Counted from the first letter of the stretch, positions 1 to 5,620 are shown. The stretch is DNA of 5,620 nt from an uncultured Sphingomonas sp. (GCA_946886645.1 CAMPIY010000121.1:1-5620), one strand, 5' to 3'. Notes: generated by a model not told the origin, from the sequence alone. Translations and numbers: made by a program.

Positions 1-46
1 CGAAGACTTCCCAAAGCGGCCAGTCATGACCTTTCCCCTCGCTCAT
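1..46 (-). CDS. paaB: 1,2-phenylacetyl-CoA epoxidase subunit PaaB, N-terminal fragment
   Basis: Only the first 15 codons lie in the window; the gene runs off the left edge. The minus strand reads [15 protein letters not shown]. The D/E-W-P-L-W-E-V-F stretch is the characteristic start of PaaB, a small non-catalytic protein needed for the multicomponent phenylacetyl-CoA epoxidase (PaaABCE). The ATG (46-44) overlaps the TGA of paaA (45-43) as ATGA, a 4-bp overlap that usually means translational coupling within one operon. A GAGGGGAAAGG stretch falls just after this ATG. A second ATG at 27-25 is in another frame and does not give PaaB. The identification rests on a short but distinctive peptide and on its position directly after paaA. 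Confidence 0.82.
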   Translation of the reverse strand, partial: MSEGKGHDWPLWEVF

Positions 47-1026
47 GCCGCGGCCTTCGCTGCGCGCTTGGCCCCATAAGCTGCGGCCGCATCGCGGACC
101 CAGGCGCCCTTCTCCCAGGCTTCGCGGCGCGCCTTCATCCGTTCCTTGGCCACCGGGCCTTCCCCGCGCACAACCGCGTAGAATTCCTCCCAGTCGATCT
201 CGCCGAAATCGTGGCCGCCCTTATTCTCATTCCATTTGAGGTCGGCGTCCGGGACCGTCAGCCCGAGGAAGTCGGCCTGCGGCTTGGTGATGTCGACGAA
301 TTTCTGGCGAAGCTCGTCGTTGGTCTCGCGCTTGATCCGCCAGCGCATCGAACGTTCGGTGTTGGGGCTATTGTCGTCGGGCGGACCGAACATCATCAGC
401 GACGGCCACCACCAGCGATTGAGCGCATCCTGCGCCATCCGCTTCTGATCCGCCGTGCCGTTGGCCAGCGCGATCATGATTTCATAGCCCTGGCGCTGGT
501 GGAAGCTTTCCTCCTTGCACACGCGAACCATCGCGCGGGCATAGGGGCCGTAGCTGGTGCGCTGCAGCGGCACCTGGTTCATGATCGCCGCGCCGTCGAC
601 CAGCCAGCCGATCGCGCCGATGTCGGCCCAGGTCAGCGTCGGATAGTTGAAGATGGTGCTGTACTTGGCCTTGCCCGAGTGGAGCGCCTCGATCATCTCC
701 TCGCGGCTCGTGCCCAGCGTCTCGGCGGCGCAATAGAGATAGAGGCCATGCCCCGCCTCGTCCTGCACCTTGGCGAGCAGGATGGCCTTGCGCCGCAGCG
801 ACGGGGCGCGCGTGATCCAGTTCCCTTCGGGCAGCATGCCGACGATCTCGCTATGCGCGTGCTGCGAAATCTGCCGCACCAGCGTCTTGCGATAGGCGTC
901 GGGCATCCAGTCCTTGGGCTCGATGAATTCATCCGCCGCGACCCGCGCCTCGAACGCCTCGACCAGCGCCGGATCCTCCATCGTTTCGATGGGCTTCACA
1001 TTCTTGTTGAGCTCGGTCGTGTACAT
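43..1026 (-). CDS. paaA: 1,2-phenylacetyl-CoA epoxidase, catalytic diiron subunit PaaA
   Basis: PaaA is the oxygenase subunit of the cytosolic PaaABCE complex, which uses O2 and reducing equivalents from PaaE to epoxidise the ring of phenylacetyl-CoA. The 327-residue product is close to the usual family length. It has the ferritin-like diiron signature: a glutamate in the conserved [19 protein letters not shown] block (about E60) and two ExxH motifs, DEAGH (E90/H93) and KEESFH (E173/H176). The blocks [34 protein letters not shown] and [12 protein letters not shown] are near-invariant in PaaA and separate it from its non-catalytic relative PaaC. I chose the ATG at 1026 because the protein then begins MYTTEL, resembling the MYxQ-type start of some homologues. 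An in-frame ATG at 1035 would add MGP (330 aa). Neither start has a good Shine-Dalgarno sequence. The gene is divergent from paaG and coupled to paaB. Confidence 0.95.
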   Translation of the reverse strand: MYTTELNKNVKPIETMEDPALVEAFEARVAADEFIEPKDWMPDAYRKTLVRQISQHAHSEIVGMLPEGNWITRAPSLRRKAILLAKVQDEAGHGLYLYCAAETLGTSREEMIEALHSGKAKYSTIFNYPTLTWADIGAIGWLVDGAAIMNQVPLQRTSYGPYARAMVRVCKEESFHQRQGYEIMIALANGTADQKRMAQDALNRWWWPSLMMFGPPDDNSPNTERSMRWRIKRETNDELRQKFVDITKPQADFLGLTVPDADLKWNENKGGHDFGEIDWEEFYAVVRGEGPVAKERMKARREAWEKGAWVRDAAAAYGAKRAAKAAA

Positions 1027-1091
1027 GGGGCCCATCTAACCATTTCGCCTGCGCACTTCAAACGCATGACGCACGAGGCTAGAGCCGCCCA
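1027..1091. promoter_or_regulatory. Divergent paaA/paaG control region
   Basis: This 65-bp gap is the only non-coding space between the divergent paaA and paaG starts, so promoters for both directions and any operator must fit here or in the adjoining coding sequence. Visible elements are an interrupted inverted repeat TGCG-N9-CGCA (1050-1066), a tandem near-repeat ACGCATG/ACGCACG (1062-1075) and a short inverted repeat GGCT-AG-AGCC (1077-1086). In the family, paa genes are often controlled by a phenylacetyl-CoA-responsive repressor (PaaX or the TetR-type PaaR). No regulator gene lies in the window, and none of these repeats matches an operator that I can assign with confidence. Confidence 0.45.
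1034..1061 (-). promoter_or_regulatory. Candidate paaA promoter (-35/-10), possibly leaderless
   Basis: On the minus strand TTGAAG (1061-1056) resembles a -35 box (4 of 6 consensus bases). It is followed after 16 bp by TTAGAT (1039-1034), a weak -10 match (3 of 6). The predicted transcript start would fall at about 1027, within a base or two of the ATG at 1026. That would give a leaderless or nearly leaderless mRNA and fit the lack of a Shine-Dalgarno sequence. This is an inference from weak consensus matches. Confidence 0.25.
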
Positions 1092-1871
1092 ATGACCTAT
1101 GAAAGCATCCAGTTCGAGCGCGCCGGCCATATCGCCCGGATCACGCTCAATCGCCCCGACCGGCTGAACAGCTTTACGCGAGCCATGCATGCCGAGCTTC
1201 GCGATGCGCTGGCGAACCTCGGCGATGCTCGGGTGGTCGTACTGACCGGTGCCGGACGAGGCTTTTGTGCGGGCCAGGATTTGAACGACCGGGCCGTGGC
1301 GCCGGGCGAAGCGGTCGACCTGGGCGAGACGGTCGAGGAGAGCTGGAACCCGCTGATCCGAACGCTTGCCGCCCTACCCCAGCCAATCATCGCGCGCGTC
1401 AACGGCGTGGCGGCCGGTGCGGGCGCCAACATCGCGCTGGCCTGCGACATTGTCATCGCCGCCAAGTCGGCGAAGTTCATCCAGAGCTTCTCGGCGCTCG
1501 GCCTTATCCCGGACAGCGGAGGAAGCTGGCACCTGCCTCGACTGATCGGGCAGGCACGGGCGCTCGGCCTGGCGCTAACCGGCGAGCCGTTGCCCGCCGA
1601 CAAAGCCGCCGATTGGGGCCTTATCTGGAAAGCGGTCGAGGATGAGGCACTCGACTCGGAGGTTGACGCACTCGCGACCAGACTCACTTCCCTTCCGCCC
1701 CTCGGCCTCGCGGCGATCAAGTCGATCATCCGAACCAGCAGCGGCCGCACCCTCGACGAAGAGCTCGACCTGCAGCGCGACGAAATGCGCCGCCTCGGCT
1801 TCACCGAAGATTATCGCGAGGGCGTCGCCGCCTTCCTCGAAAAGCGCCCCGCTCAGTTCAAAGGCAAGTAA
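1092..1871 (+). CDS. paaG: 1,2-epoxyphenylacetyl-CoA isomerase PaaG (crotonase family)
   Basis: The 259-residue product converts the unstable ring-1,2-epoxide made by PaaABCE into the seven-membered oxepin-CoA; PaaG also isomerises a later enoyl-CoA double bond. It is a complete crotonase-fold protein. The start (TLNRPDRLNSF) is family-typical. The oxyanion-hole segments are GFCAGQD (residues 57-63) and GVAAGAG (105-111). AGQDLNDR is a PaaG hallmark. The motif LGLIPDSGG places Asp141 where PaaG-type isomerases carry their catalytic aspartate and enoyl-CoA hydratases have a glycine; the hydratase glutamate position a few residues earlier is not acidic. The C-terminus (DYREGVAAFLEKRPAQFKGK) closely resembles E. 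coli PaaG. The ATG at 1092 matches homologue length, but its ribosome site is weak (CGAGG about 13 nt upstream). One base separates its stop from paaZ. A general enoyl-CoA hydratase (PaaF) is less likely because of Asp141 and AGQDLNDR. Confidence 0.93.
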   Translation: MTYESIQFERAGHIARITLNRPDRLNSFTRAMHAELRDALANLGDARVVVLTGAGRGFCAGQDLNDRAVAPGEAVDLGETVEESWNPLIRTLAALPQPIIARVNGVAAGAGANIALACDIVIAAKSAKFIQSFSALGLIPDSGGSWHLPRLIGQARALGLALTGEPLPADKAADWGLIWKAVEDEALDSEVDALATRLTSLPPLGLAAIKSIIRTSSGRTLDEELDLQRDEMRRLGFTEDYREGVAAFLEKRPAQFKGK

Positions 1872-1872
1872 G

Positions 1873-3897
1873 ATGAAGACCGCGCAACTGCTCAATTACG
1901 CCCGCGACGAGTGGGTGCCCGGCGACAGCGGCAGCCTGTCCGACATTGCCTCGGCAATCGACGGCAGCCTGGTGGCGAAAACCGGCTCCGGCGGGCTCGA
2001 TTTCGCGGGAATGCTGAACCATGCGCGGACGGTCGGTGGCCCCGCCCTGCGCAAGCTGACGTTCCATGAGCGGGCGCGGATCATCAAGGGTCTGGGCCTC
2101 GCCATACTGGCTCGCAAGGAAGAGCTGTACGAGCTCAACTACCAGACCGGCGCGACCCGCAAGGACGGGTGGATCGATATCGAGGGCGGCGCGGGGACGC
2201 TGCTCAGCTTTTCGTCCAAGGGGCGCCGCGAGCTTCCCGATGCCCATGTCCTGCTCGACGGGCCGGTCGAGCCACTGAGCAAATCCGGCAGCTTCATCGG
2301 CCAGCATATCTACACCCCGCTGCAAGGGGCGGCGGTGCACATCAACGCCTTCAACTTCCCGGTATGGGGAATGCTGGAGAAGCTGGCGCCGACTTTGCTC
2401 GCGGGGATGCCGGCCATCGTCAAACCGGCAAGCTCGACCGCCTATCTGTGCGAGGCCGCGTTCCGGGTGATGATCGACAGCGGCCTTCTCCCGCCCGGTG
2501 CGGTGCAACTGATCGTCGGCGGCGTCGGCGATCTGTTTGATCACCTGACAGGCCAGGATGTGGTGAGCTTTACCGGCTCGGCCTCGACCGCGCTCAAGCT
2601 TCGCTCGCACCCCGTCGTTCAGCGCGAAAGCGTCAAGTTCGTTGCCGAGCAGGACAGCCTCAACGCATCGCTTCTCGGCCCCGATGCCGGGCCCGGCACG
2701 CCGGAATTCGACCTGTTCGTGAAGGAAGTCGTCAACGAGATGACGGTCAAGGCGGGGCAGAAGTGCACCGCCATCCGCCGCGCCATGGCGCCCGCCGAGC
2801 ATCTCGACGCCGTCGAGGCAGCGATCCGCGACCGGCTGGCGGCGACCACTGTCGGCGACCCGCGCGAGAAGGAGAGCCGAATGGGCGCGCTCGTCTCGCT
2901 CGCCCAGCGGGACGATGTGCGCGGGCAGGTTCGCAAGCTGGTCGAGGCCGGCGCTCGGATCGTTGCGGGTGATCCCGATGCCTCGCCGGGTATCGAAGGC
3001 GGCGCTTTCATGGAGCCGGTCCTGCTTCGCACCGACGATCCATGGGCGACCGGCGCGGTGCATGACGTGGAGGCATTTGGGCCGGTTTCGACCGTCATGC
3101 CCTACAAGGATATCGCCGACGCTATCCAGCTCGCCAATCGCGGCATGGGGAGCCTCGCGCTGTCGCTCTTCACCTATTCGCCTGATGCGGCACGCGAATT
3201 CATTCAGGGTGCGGCCGCCTATCATGGCCGGATGCTCGTCCTGAACCGCGACAATGCGGCCGAAAGCACCGGCCACGGCTCCCCTCTTCCCGTCCTCGTC
3301 CATGGTGGCCCCGGCCGCGCCGGAGGCTCGGAGGAAATGGGCGGAGTGCGCGGCGTGAAGCATTACATGCAGCGCACCGCCATCCAGTCGACGCCGGCCA
3401 TGATCGCGGCCATCAGCGAGCAATATATTCCCGGCGGGCCGAAGCATGTCATCGAGCAGCATCCCTTCCGCCGCCGCATGAGCGAGCTGGAAATCGGGGA
3501 CACTCTCAACACCAAGTCGCGCACCGTCACGCTGGAGGACATCGAGCATTTCGCCCATTTCACCGGCGACACTTTCTACGCCCATATGGACGAGGAGGCG
3601 GCCAAGGCCTCGCCGATCTTCGAAGGCCGCGTGGCTCACGGCTACCTGATCCTGAGCTTCGCCGCGGGCCTGTTTGTCGATCCCGATCCCGGTCCAGTGC
3701 TGGCCAACACTGGCCTGGAAAACCTGCGGTTTCTGACTCCACTCTATCCGGGCGATTCTATGCGGGTCGAGCTGACCGTCCGCGCCAAGTCGCTGAAGAG
3801 CGAGGACACCGGCGTCGTCCGTTGGGCGGTGGAGATTTTCAACCAGAAGGACGAGCTGGTCGCGACTTATGACCTTCTGACGGAGAATGTGCCCTAA
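1873..3897 (+). CDS. paaZ: Bifunctional oxepin-CoA hydrolase / 3-oxo-5,6-dehydrosuberyl-CoA semialdehyde dehydrogenase PaaZ
   Basis: This 674-residue fusion is close to the usual PaaZ length (about 680). The C-terminal half hydrolyses the oxepin-CoA ring to a reactive aldehyde. The N-terminal half oxidises the aldehyde with NADP+ to 3-oxo-5,6-dehydrosuberyl-CoA, ready for beta-oxidation. Residues about 1-515 are an aldehyde dehydrogenase: [23 protein letters not shown] and VKPASSTA form the cofactor region, FTGSAST follows, the general-base Glu is at 259 (FVAEQDS) and the nucleophile Cys at 298 (AGQKCTA). Their 39-residue spacing equals that of E256/C295 in E. coli PaaZ. Residues about 530-674 are a MaoC-like hot-dog hydratase with Asp566 and His571 in [15 protein letters not shown], then GRVAHGY. 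The start ATG at 1873 follows the paaG stop by one base, with AAGG about 8 nt upstream. The reading frame stays open upstream inside paaG, but that is out-of-frame paaG sequence. All catalytic residues are present. Confidence 0.95.
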   Translation: MKTAQLLNYARDEWVPGDSGSLSDIASAIDGSLVAKTGSGGLDFAGMLNHARTVGGPALRKLTFHERARIIKGLGLAILARKEELYELNYQTGATRKDGWIDIEGGAGTLLSFSSKGRRELPDAHVLLDGPVEPLSKSGSFIGQHIYTPLQGAAVHINAFNFPVWGMLEKLAPTLLAGMPAIVKPASSTAYLCEAAFRVMIDSGLLPPGAVQLIVGGVGDLFDHLTGQDVVSFTGSASTALKLRSHPVVQRESVKFVAEQDSLNASLLGPDAGPGTPEFDLFVKEVVNEMTVKAGQKCTAIRRAMAPAEHLDAVEAAIRDRLAATTVGDPREKESRMGALVSLAQRDDVRGQVRKLVEAGARIVAGDPDASPGIEGGAFMEPVLLRTDDPWATGAVHDVEAFGPVSTVMPYKDIADAIQLANRGMGSLALSLFTYSPDAAREFIQGAAAYHGRMLVLNRDNAAESTGHGSPLPVLVHGGPGRAGGSEEMGGVRGVKHYMQRTAIQSTPAMIAAISEQYIPGGPKHVIEQHPFRRRMSELEIGDTLNTKSRTVTLEDIEHFAHFTGDTFYAHMDEEAAKASPIFEGRVAHGYLILSFAAGLFVDPDPGPVLANTGLENLRFLTPLYPGDSMRVELTVRAKSLKSEDTGVVRWAVEIFNQKDELVATYDLLTENVP

Positions 3898-3919
3898 TTG
3901 CCGGAACGGGCCGGCCAAT
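3897..3919 (+). terminator. Weak hairpin at the paaZ stop codon
   Basis: ATTG-CCGG (3897-3904) can pair with CCGG-(C)-CAAT (3911-3919) around the loop AACGGG, giving eight pairs with one bulged C. The sequence after it is pyrimidine-rich (CGCTTCGTTTCTCTTCC) but is not a clean T tract. It could be a weak terminator or a 3'-end stabiliser for the paaG-paaZ mRNA, or it could be chance in GC-rich DNA. Confidence 0.3.
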
Positions 3920-3940
3920 CGCTTCGTTTCTCTTCCAGCA

Positions 3941-3949
3941 AGGAGGAGG
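3941..3949 (+). promoter_or_regulatory. Strong Shine-Dalgarno site of the CBS-domain gene
   Basis: AGGAGGAGG ends 5 bases before the ATG at 3955 and contains a full anti-16S match. It decides this start over the in-frame TTG at 3898, which would add 19 unconserved-looking residues. It is far stronger than the sites before paaA, paaG and the b subunit gene, suggesting efficient independent translation. Confidence 0.85.
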
Positions 3950-3954
3950 CAAAG

Positions 3955-4386
3955 ATGGCCCAGCTACGTGATGTGATGACCAGCCAGATCAAGACGGTCG
4001 CACCCGATGCGACAGCGCAGGAAGCGGCGAACTTCATGCTGTCGGCCGACACGGGATCGATCCCGGTGACCGAGAACGACAAGGTGATCGGCATGATCAC
4101 CGACCGCGACATTGCGGTTCGCGGCGTTGCCGACGGCAAAGGGCCGGACTGCTCAGTCCGCGATCTGATGAGTTCCGATGTGATTTGCGCTCGGGATACC
4201 GATGACGTCCTCGCGGTCGCGCAGAGGATGAGCGATGCGCAGGTCCGCCGCCTTCCGGTGGTGGATGCCGACGACCGGATCGTCGGAATGGTGAGCTTGG
4301 GCGACCTCAGCCGCGAGGCCCAGCAAAGCGCCGCGACGACGGCGCTGGAGGGCGTCAGCCAGCCCGGCGGGCAACACCAGCAATAA
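3955..4386 (+). CDS. Small stand-alone protein with two CBS domains
   Basis: The 143-residue soluble product is little more than a tandem pair of CBS domains (a Bateman module). CBS1 spans residues about 1-60: it opens LRDVMTSQIKTVAPDAT and ends GSIPVTENDKVIGMITDRDIAVR. CBS2 spans about 68-125: VRDLMSSDVICARDTDDVLAVAQRM, then RRLPVVDADDRIVGMVSLGDLSR. The TDRD and SLGDLS turns lie where such domains commonly contact an adenosine ligand. The last 20 residues are a Ser/Ala/Gln/Gly-rich tail. There is no enzymatic, DNA-binding or membrane domain. Paired CBS modules commonly bind AMP, ADP, ATP, S-adenosylmethionine or NADH and act as energy or redox sensors, but the ligand and partner here are unknown. 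It follows paaZ by 57 bp on the same strand and converges on the ATP synthase genes, so it may be its own transcription unit or a weakly attached tail of the paa operon. Domain call is firm; function is open. Confidence 0.9.
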   Translation: MAQLRDVMTSQIKTVAPDATAQEAANFMLSADTGSIPVTENDKVIGMITDRDIAVRGVADGKGPDCSVRDLMSSDVICARDTDDVLAVAQRMSDAQVRRLPVVDADDRIVGMVSLGDLSREAQQSAATTALEGVSQPGGQHQQ

Positions 4387-4390
4387 CGAA

Positions 4391-4416
4391 AAAGGCCCGG
4401 AAAATTCCGGGCCTTT
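4391..4416. terminator. Bidirectional intrinsic terminator between the CBS gene and the atp operon
   Basis: AAAGGCCCGG (4391-4400) is matched perfectly by CCGGGCCTTT (4407-4416), with an AAAATT centre that extends the symmetry by up to two A-T pairs. On the plus strand the stem is followed by TTTCTTC; on the minus strand it is followed by TTTTTCG. It begins 4 bp after the CBS gene stop and lies 21 bp past the end of the convergent b subunit gene, so it can end both transcripts. Confidence 0.88.
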
Positions 4417-4437
4417 CTTCACTGTCCTGAGACGGGC

Positions 4438-4983
4438 TCAAAGGCCGGCAATCGCCTTGTCGACCATCGCCTTGTCGGACTTGGCGTCGTTGCGCTCGGC
4501 AATGAGCTGAGCAGCGGCGGCGGTCGCGCTGCGGGCCGCGGTAGCGCGGATTTCGTCGATCGCGGCGCGCTCTTCGGCCGCAATCTTCGATTCCGCCATC
4601 GCCTGGCGGCGGGCGACCAGCGCTTCGGCGTCCTCTGCGGCCTTGGCGACGATCGCCTCGGCGTCGCTCTCGGCGCGCTTCAGCATGGCCTTGGCTTCCT
4701 TGTCGGCGGACTTGGCCTTGGACTCATATTCCGCCTTGAGCGCCTCGGCCTCCTCGCGAAGAGCCTTGGCCTCGTCCAGCTGTTCGCGGATCAGCGCGAT
4801 CTTCTTGTCGAGGCTCTTGCCGATTGCCGACGGCACCTTCTTCCAGATGGCCAGCGCGAAGACGAACAGCATCGCAAGGGCGACGAAGAAGCCTGGGCCG
4901 AAGATGCCCGCAACGGTGGCTTCCGCGGCCTCGTGCCCGCCCGGCGCTTCAGTGTGCGCCACGGTTTGAGTCGAATCAGACAT
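4438..4983 (-). CDS. atpF: ATP synthase Fo subunit b
   Basis: The 181-residue product is one half of the b/b' peripheral stalk that holds the F1 head against the membrane rotor. A hydrophilic, His/Glu/Ala/Gly-rich segment (residues 1-26) precedes a single membrane helix (about 30-47, FGPGFFVALAMLFVFALAIW). Then comes the family block KKVPSAIGKSLDKKIALIREQLDEAKALREEAEALKAEYESK and a long Ala/Lys/Glu coiled coil ending in a delta-binding type C-terminus (about 150-181). The KVP-x-x-x-GK-x-LD block identifies b rather than b'. The ATG overlaps the end of the b' gene by 8 bp (ATGTCTGA). There is only a weak GAAGGCGG about 12 nt upstream, so translation is probably coupled. The N-terminal extension is unusual for b; in rhizobia, for example, it is b' that carries the long leader and b begins close to the membrane helix. 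Other Fo genes continue to the right. Confidence 0.93.
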   Translation of the reverse strand: MSDSTQTVAHTEAPGGHEAAEATVAGIFGPGFFVALAMLFVFALAIWKKVPSAIGKSLDKKIALIREQLDEAKALREEAEALKAEYESKAKSADKEAKAMLKRAESDAEAIVAKAAEDAEALVARRQAMAESKIAAEERAAIDEIRATAARSATAAAAQLIAERNDAKSDKAMVDKAIAGL

Positions 4984-5470
4984 TGGAAAGTGCCGCCTTC
5001 ACTGCCTTGGCCGCTTCGTCCTTGCTCACGCTGACGCTCGCGACCTTGCCGACGATGTCCTGGGCCAGCTCGGCCGCGACGCCTTCCAAATTGGCCAGGG
5101 CAGCCTCGCGGCTTTCCCGGACCTTGGCCTCGGCCTTGGCGGCCTTGTCCTGGATCGACTTGTCGGCCTTGGCCAGCCGCTTCTCCGTCGCGAGCGCGCC
5201 TTCCTGCTTGGCGGCATTGGTCCGCTTCATCGCCTCCGCCCGGCTCTCGTCCATCTTCTGGCGATAGGCCTCCTCGGTCGCGTCGGCGTCCGTCTTGGCC
5301 CGTTCGGCCGCGGCGAGATCGTCGGCGATCCGCTGGTCGCGCTGGTCCACGGTCGCCTGGATCTTCGGCACCATTCCGCGAGCAATCACGAAATAGATGA
5401 AGCCAAGCACCAGCGCGAGCCAGAAGAGCTGCGACAGGATGACGTCGGAGAGCTGGTTAAGTTGTGGCAT
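4976..5470 (-). CDS. atpG: ATP synthase Fo subunit b' (second b-type stator subunit)
   Basis: The 164-residue protein pairs with b in the heterodimeric stalk found in alphaproteobacteria, cyanobacteria and chloroplasts. It starts MPQLNQL, with one membrane helix at about 11-30 (ILSQLFWLALVLGFIYFVIA). ARGMVPKIQATVDQRDQRIADDLAAAERAKTDAD follows and resembles the b'-type block SQL-x-WLA...P-x-I...R-x-x-RIA-x-DL. The rest is a charged Ala/Lys/Glu coiled coil with repeated Lys-Ala codons, which makes the DNA look repetitive (GGCCTTGGC) near 5121-5175. A plausible ribosome site AGAGG lies 6 bases upstream of the ATG. It sits 43 bp after atpE and overlaps the b gene. Symbols vary: atpF', atpF2, atpX and atpG are all used. 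The b' assignment rests on order and motifs and is quite secure. Confidence 0.9.
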   Translation of the reverse strand: MPQLNQLSDVILSQLFWLALVLGFIYFVIARGMVPKIQATVDQRDQRIADDLAAAERAKTDADATEEAYRQKMDESRAEAMKRTNAAKQEGALATEKRLAKADKSIQDKAAKAEAKVRESREAALANLEGVAAELAQDIVGKVASVSVSKDEAAKAVKAALSNV

Positions 5471-5513
5471 CTCGGCCTCTTTGGCGGCAGGTCGCCCCGC
5501 CGCCGTTCAAGAG

Positions 5514-5620
5514 TTAGATCGCGTAGAGGATGATCATCGCGACGGCGAACGCCATCAGGCCGAGCAGCTCGGCGGCGGCGAAGCCGATGAACAGGCGGCC
5601 CTGCTGGCCGTCAGCGGCAG
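5514..5620 (-). CDS. atpE: ATP synthase Fo subunit c, C-terminal fragment
   Basis: The last 34 residues and the stop codon lie in the window; the gene continues past the right edge. The polar loop and second helix are visible: ADGQQGRLFIGFAAAELLGL followed by a hydrophobic stretch to the stop. The Glu in FAAAELLG (codon 5570-5568) is the proton-carrying carboxylate of the c ring; E. coli uses Asp here and alphaproteobacteria typically use Glu. The R-Q/G-rich loop before it contacts the F1 central stalk. The 43-bp gap to the b' gene (5471-5513) holds only the b' ribosome site. Gene order c, b', b matches the alphaproteobacterial Fo operon. Confidence 0.93.
   Translation of the reverse strand, partial: AADGQQGRLFIGFAAAELLGLMAFAVAMIILYAI

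Noticed and set aside
211..1095. A 294-codon plus-strand open frame opposite paaA
   Set aside because: It is antisense to a gene whose protein closely matches PaaA along its length, and its translation resembles no family and looks like GC-bias shadow sequence.
1097..1804. A 235-codon minus-strand open frame opposite paaG
   Set aside because: Its Ser/Arg/Ala-rich translation has no motif, whereas the plus strand has a full crotonase protein.
1642..1872. 77-codon upstream extension of the paaZ frame
   Set aside because: It lies inside paaG in another frame, is Ser/Arg-rich low-complexity sequence, and PaaZ homologues start at the methionine encoded at 1873.
1858..3918. A 686-codon open frame on the minus strand opposite all of paaZ
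   Set aside because: It mirrors paaZ almost end to end, has no recognisable domain, and is the kind of antisense open frame that GC-rich codon bias produces. The plus-strand frame has every PaaZ motif.
3898..3954. TTG at 3898 as an earlier start for the CBS protein
   Set aside because: The added 19 residues are not CBS-like, and a strong Shine-Dalgarno site is correctly placed for the ATG at 3955.
5100..5180. Repeated GGCCTTGGC units that look like a DNA repeat
   Set aside because: They are codon-level repetition of Lys-Ala in the b' coiled coil, irregular in spacing, and similar units occur in the b gene for the same reason.
4643..5267. Plus-strand open frames opposite the b and b' genes
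   Set aside because: They are shadows of the Ala/Lys/Glu coiled-coil codons on the minus strand; the Ala/Ser-rich peptides have no supporting context.

Overview
This is a GC-rich bacterial chromosomal window, most likely from an alphaproteobacterium. The main clue is the ATP synthase Fo operon at the right end, which has two different b-type stator genes (b' then b) directly after the c-subunit gene. That order is typical of Alphaproteobacteria. A sphingomonad-like host is a plausible guess, but the sequence alone does not prove it.

Left part (1-3897), aerobic phenylacetate degradation (the phenylacetyl-CoA, or Paa, pathway). On the minus strand are paaA, the diiron catalytic subunit of phenylacetyl-CoA epoxidase, and the first codons of paaB, whose ATG overlaps the paaA stop as ATGA. 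Divergent from them, across about 65 bp, is a tight plus-strand pair. paaG encodes the ring-epoxide to oxepin-CoA isomerase. paaZ encodes the fused aldehyde dehydrogenase/MaoC-type hydratase that opens the oxepin ring and oxidises the resulting aldehyde. PaaA with PaaB makes the epoxide, PaaG turns it into oxepin-CoA, and PaaZ hydrolyses and oxidises that. The window therefore holds the dearomatising and ring-opening core of the pathway. The remaining epoxidase genes (paaC, D, E) would be expected beyond the left edge.

Middle (3898-4437). A weak hairpin overlaps the paaZ stop. Then comes a small two-CBS-domain protein gene with a very strong Shine-Dalgarno sequence. A near-perfect inverted repeat follows and probably works as a bidirectional terminator for this gene and the convergent ATP synthase operon.

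Right part (4438-5620, minus strand). This holds the end of atpE (c subunit, with its proton-carrying Glu), the b' subunit gene, and the b subunit gene, which overlaps b' by 8 bp.

Almost all of the window is coding; no gap exceeds about 65 bp. I saw no tRNA, rRNA, mobile element, CRISPR array or attachment site. The gene content is recognisable and ordinary, and I found no convincing undescribed system. The points worth a second look are the control region between paaA and paaG (including a possible leaderless paaA transcript), the CBS protein beside the ATP synthase genes, and the N-terminal extension on subunit b.
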